6,457 nt of DNA, taken from positions 1 through 6,457 of the forward strand of contig CAJCIF010000052.1 in the NCBI GenBank assembly GCA_903970355.1. Direction: 5' to 3'. Below are positions 6,294 to 6,457 of this stretch, one piece after another (positions within the stretch are counted from its first letter, which is position 1; every line of letters begins with the position of its first letter). The stretch comes from Actinomycetota bacterium (GTDB taxonomy: Bacteria; Cyanobacteriota; Vampirovibrionia; Obscuribacterales; Obscuribacteraceae). A program made the translations under genes and the position numbers. The notes beneath the pieces were generated by a model that was given only the letters and a program-made list of their open reading frames with translations, searched no databases and had not been told where the DNA came from.

Positions 6294-6299
6294 TTTATA
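6294..6299 (-). promoter_or_regulatory. Candidate -10 box of the four-repeat gene
   Basis: The minus strand reads TATAAA, 5 of 6 matches to the -10 consensus, 22 nt before the ATG. The hexamer 17 bp upstream (TTCTGG) is a poor -35 box. The implied leader is very short (about 15 nt), just enough for the AGGGAGG ribosome binding site. Confidence 0.3.
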
Positions 6300-6311
6300 G
6301 GCTTAGGCGAG

Positions 6312-6325
6312 TTCTTCCAGAAGAA
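6312..6325. promoter_or_regulatory. Perfect palindrome TTCTTC-CA-GAAGAA
   Basis: A 6+6 bp inverted repeat with a 2-bp centre covers the place where the -35 region of the candidate promoter would be. It could be an operator; a 2-nt loop makes a tight RNA hairpin less likely. It could also be chance in a purine/pyrimidine-skewed stretch. Confidence 0.3.
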
Positions 6326-6332
6326 AGTTCCA

Positions 6333-6359
6333 CCCCTGTCGGCTCAAGACGACAAGGGG
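6333..6359. other. Stable hairpin upstream of the four-repeat gene
   Basis: CCCCTGTCG (6333-6341) pairs with CGACAAGGGG (6350-6359), 9 pairs with one bulged A and an 8-nt loop. GTT (6327-6329) and AAC (6360-6362 region) can extend the stem beyond a small bulge. No T-run follows on the plus strand; on the minus strand TGGAACTTTCTTC follows, only weakly T-rich. It might be a terminator for a minus-strand gene entering from the right, or part of a dispersed palindromic repeat. Confidence 0.45.
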
Positions 6360-6362
6360 AAC

Positions 6363-6457
6363 CAAACGAAGTATCAGCGAAACGCAGCCGTTGCGAGGAG
6401 CAATGGCGGAGTGCAGCGCAAACACGCGCGGAGAAGGCGACGGAGGAGCCGCCGGAG
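6363..6457. other. GC-rich CGGAG-repeating tract at window edge
   Basis: The last 57 bases are 40 G or C, well above the rest of the window. CGGAG occurs at 6407, 6429, 6441 and 6453 (steps of 22, 12 and 12 bp). The frames I translated here are mostly open and give Arg-rich, or Ser/Leu-rich, peptides with no recognisable domain, so I do not call a gene. The tract could be an intergenic dispersed repeat, or the beginning of something beyond the window. Confidence 0.4.

Noticed and set aside
6295..6457. Minus-strand frame open from the right edge, about 53 codons, ending in TAA at 6297-6295
   Set aside because: It reads through the hairpin and GC-rich tract, giving a Ser/Arg/Leu-rich peptide without a pattern. 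The sequence fits a non-coding repeat better, but a gene end cannot be excluded.

Overview
The window (6457 bp, moderate GC) is a bacterial chromosomal segment with six protein genes, a seventh small gene of 53 codons, and short intergenic stretches. No rRNA, tRNA, CRISPR array, transposase or integrase gene was seen. Start sites have clear Shine-Dalgarno sequences, and ATG, GTG and TTG starts are all used. The mix is a single-PDZ HtrA protease next to MsrB, a protein built of GspE-N/MshEN-like helical modules, and several secreted, repeat-rich proteins of no recognised family. It reminds me of Obscuribacterales-type Melainabacteria (Vampirovibrionia, non-photosynthetic relatives of cyanobacteria). 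That is an impression from protein style, not a demonstrated assignment.

Left part, minus strand (1-2595): transcription runs from right to left. It starts with htrA (a membrane-anchored trypsin-like protease with one PDZ domain), which overlaps msrB by 4 bp (ATGA), so the two form a translationally coupled pair. A 146-bp gap containing a hairpin follows. Then comes a TTG-started gene, cut off by the window edge, that encodes tandem ~40-residue helical modules. A plausible promoter for htrA-msrB lies at about 2629-2658 and has an 11-bp palindrome lying over its -10 element and spacer. HtrA would degrade or refold damaged proteins outside the cytoplasmic membrane. MsrB would repair methionine-R-sulfoxide. 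The pair therefore suggests a protein-damage or oxidative-stress operon.

Middle part, plus strand (2776-4629): a 53-codon single-span membrane protein with a strong ribosome binding site is followed by two overlapping genes (TAGTG junction). These encode a secreted TPR-like protein and a secreted low-complexity protein with six perfect-length 18-bp repeats encoding GQQPSY-type units. A GC-rich 10-bp hairpin closes this unit, and the stop codon is inside the stem.

Right part, minus strand (4679-6457): a convergent gene encodes a 530-residue exported protein with four ~78-residue helical repeats. Its upstream region has a TATAAA box, a perfect TTCTTC/GAAGAA palindrome and a stronger hairpin. 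The window ends in a GC-rich, CGGAG-repeating tract (40 of the last 57 bases are G or C). Its composition differs from the rest, and it may be a dispersed repeat or the edge of another element.

The best candidates for something undescribed are the coupled secreted TPR/low-complexity pair, the four-repeat exported protein, and the modular TTG-start protein.
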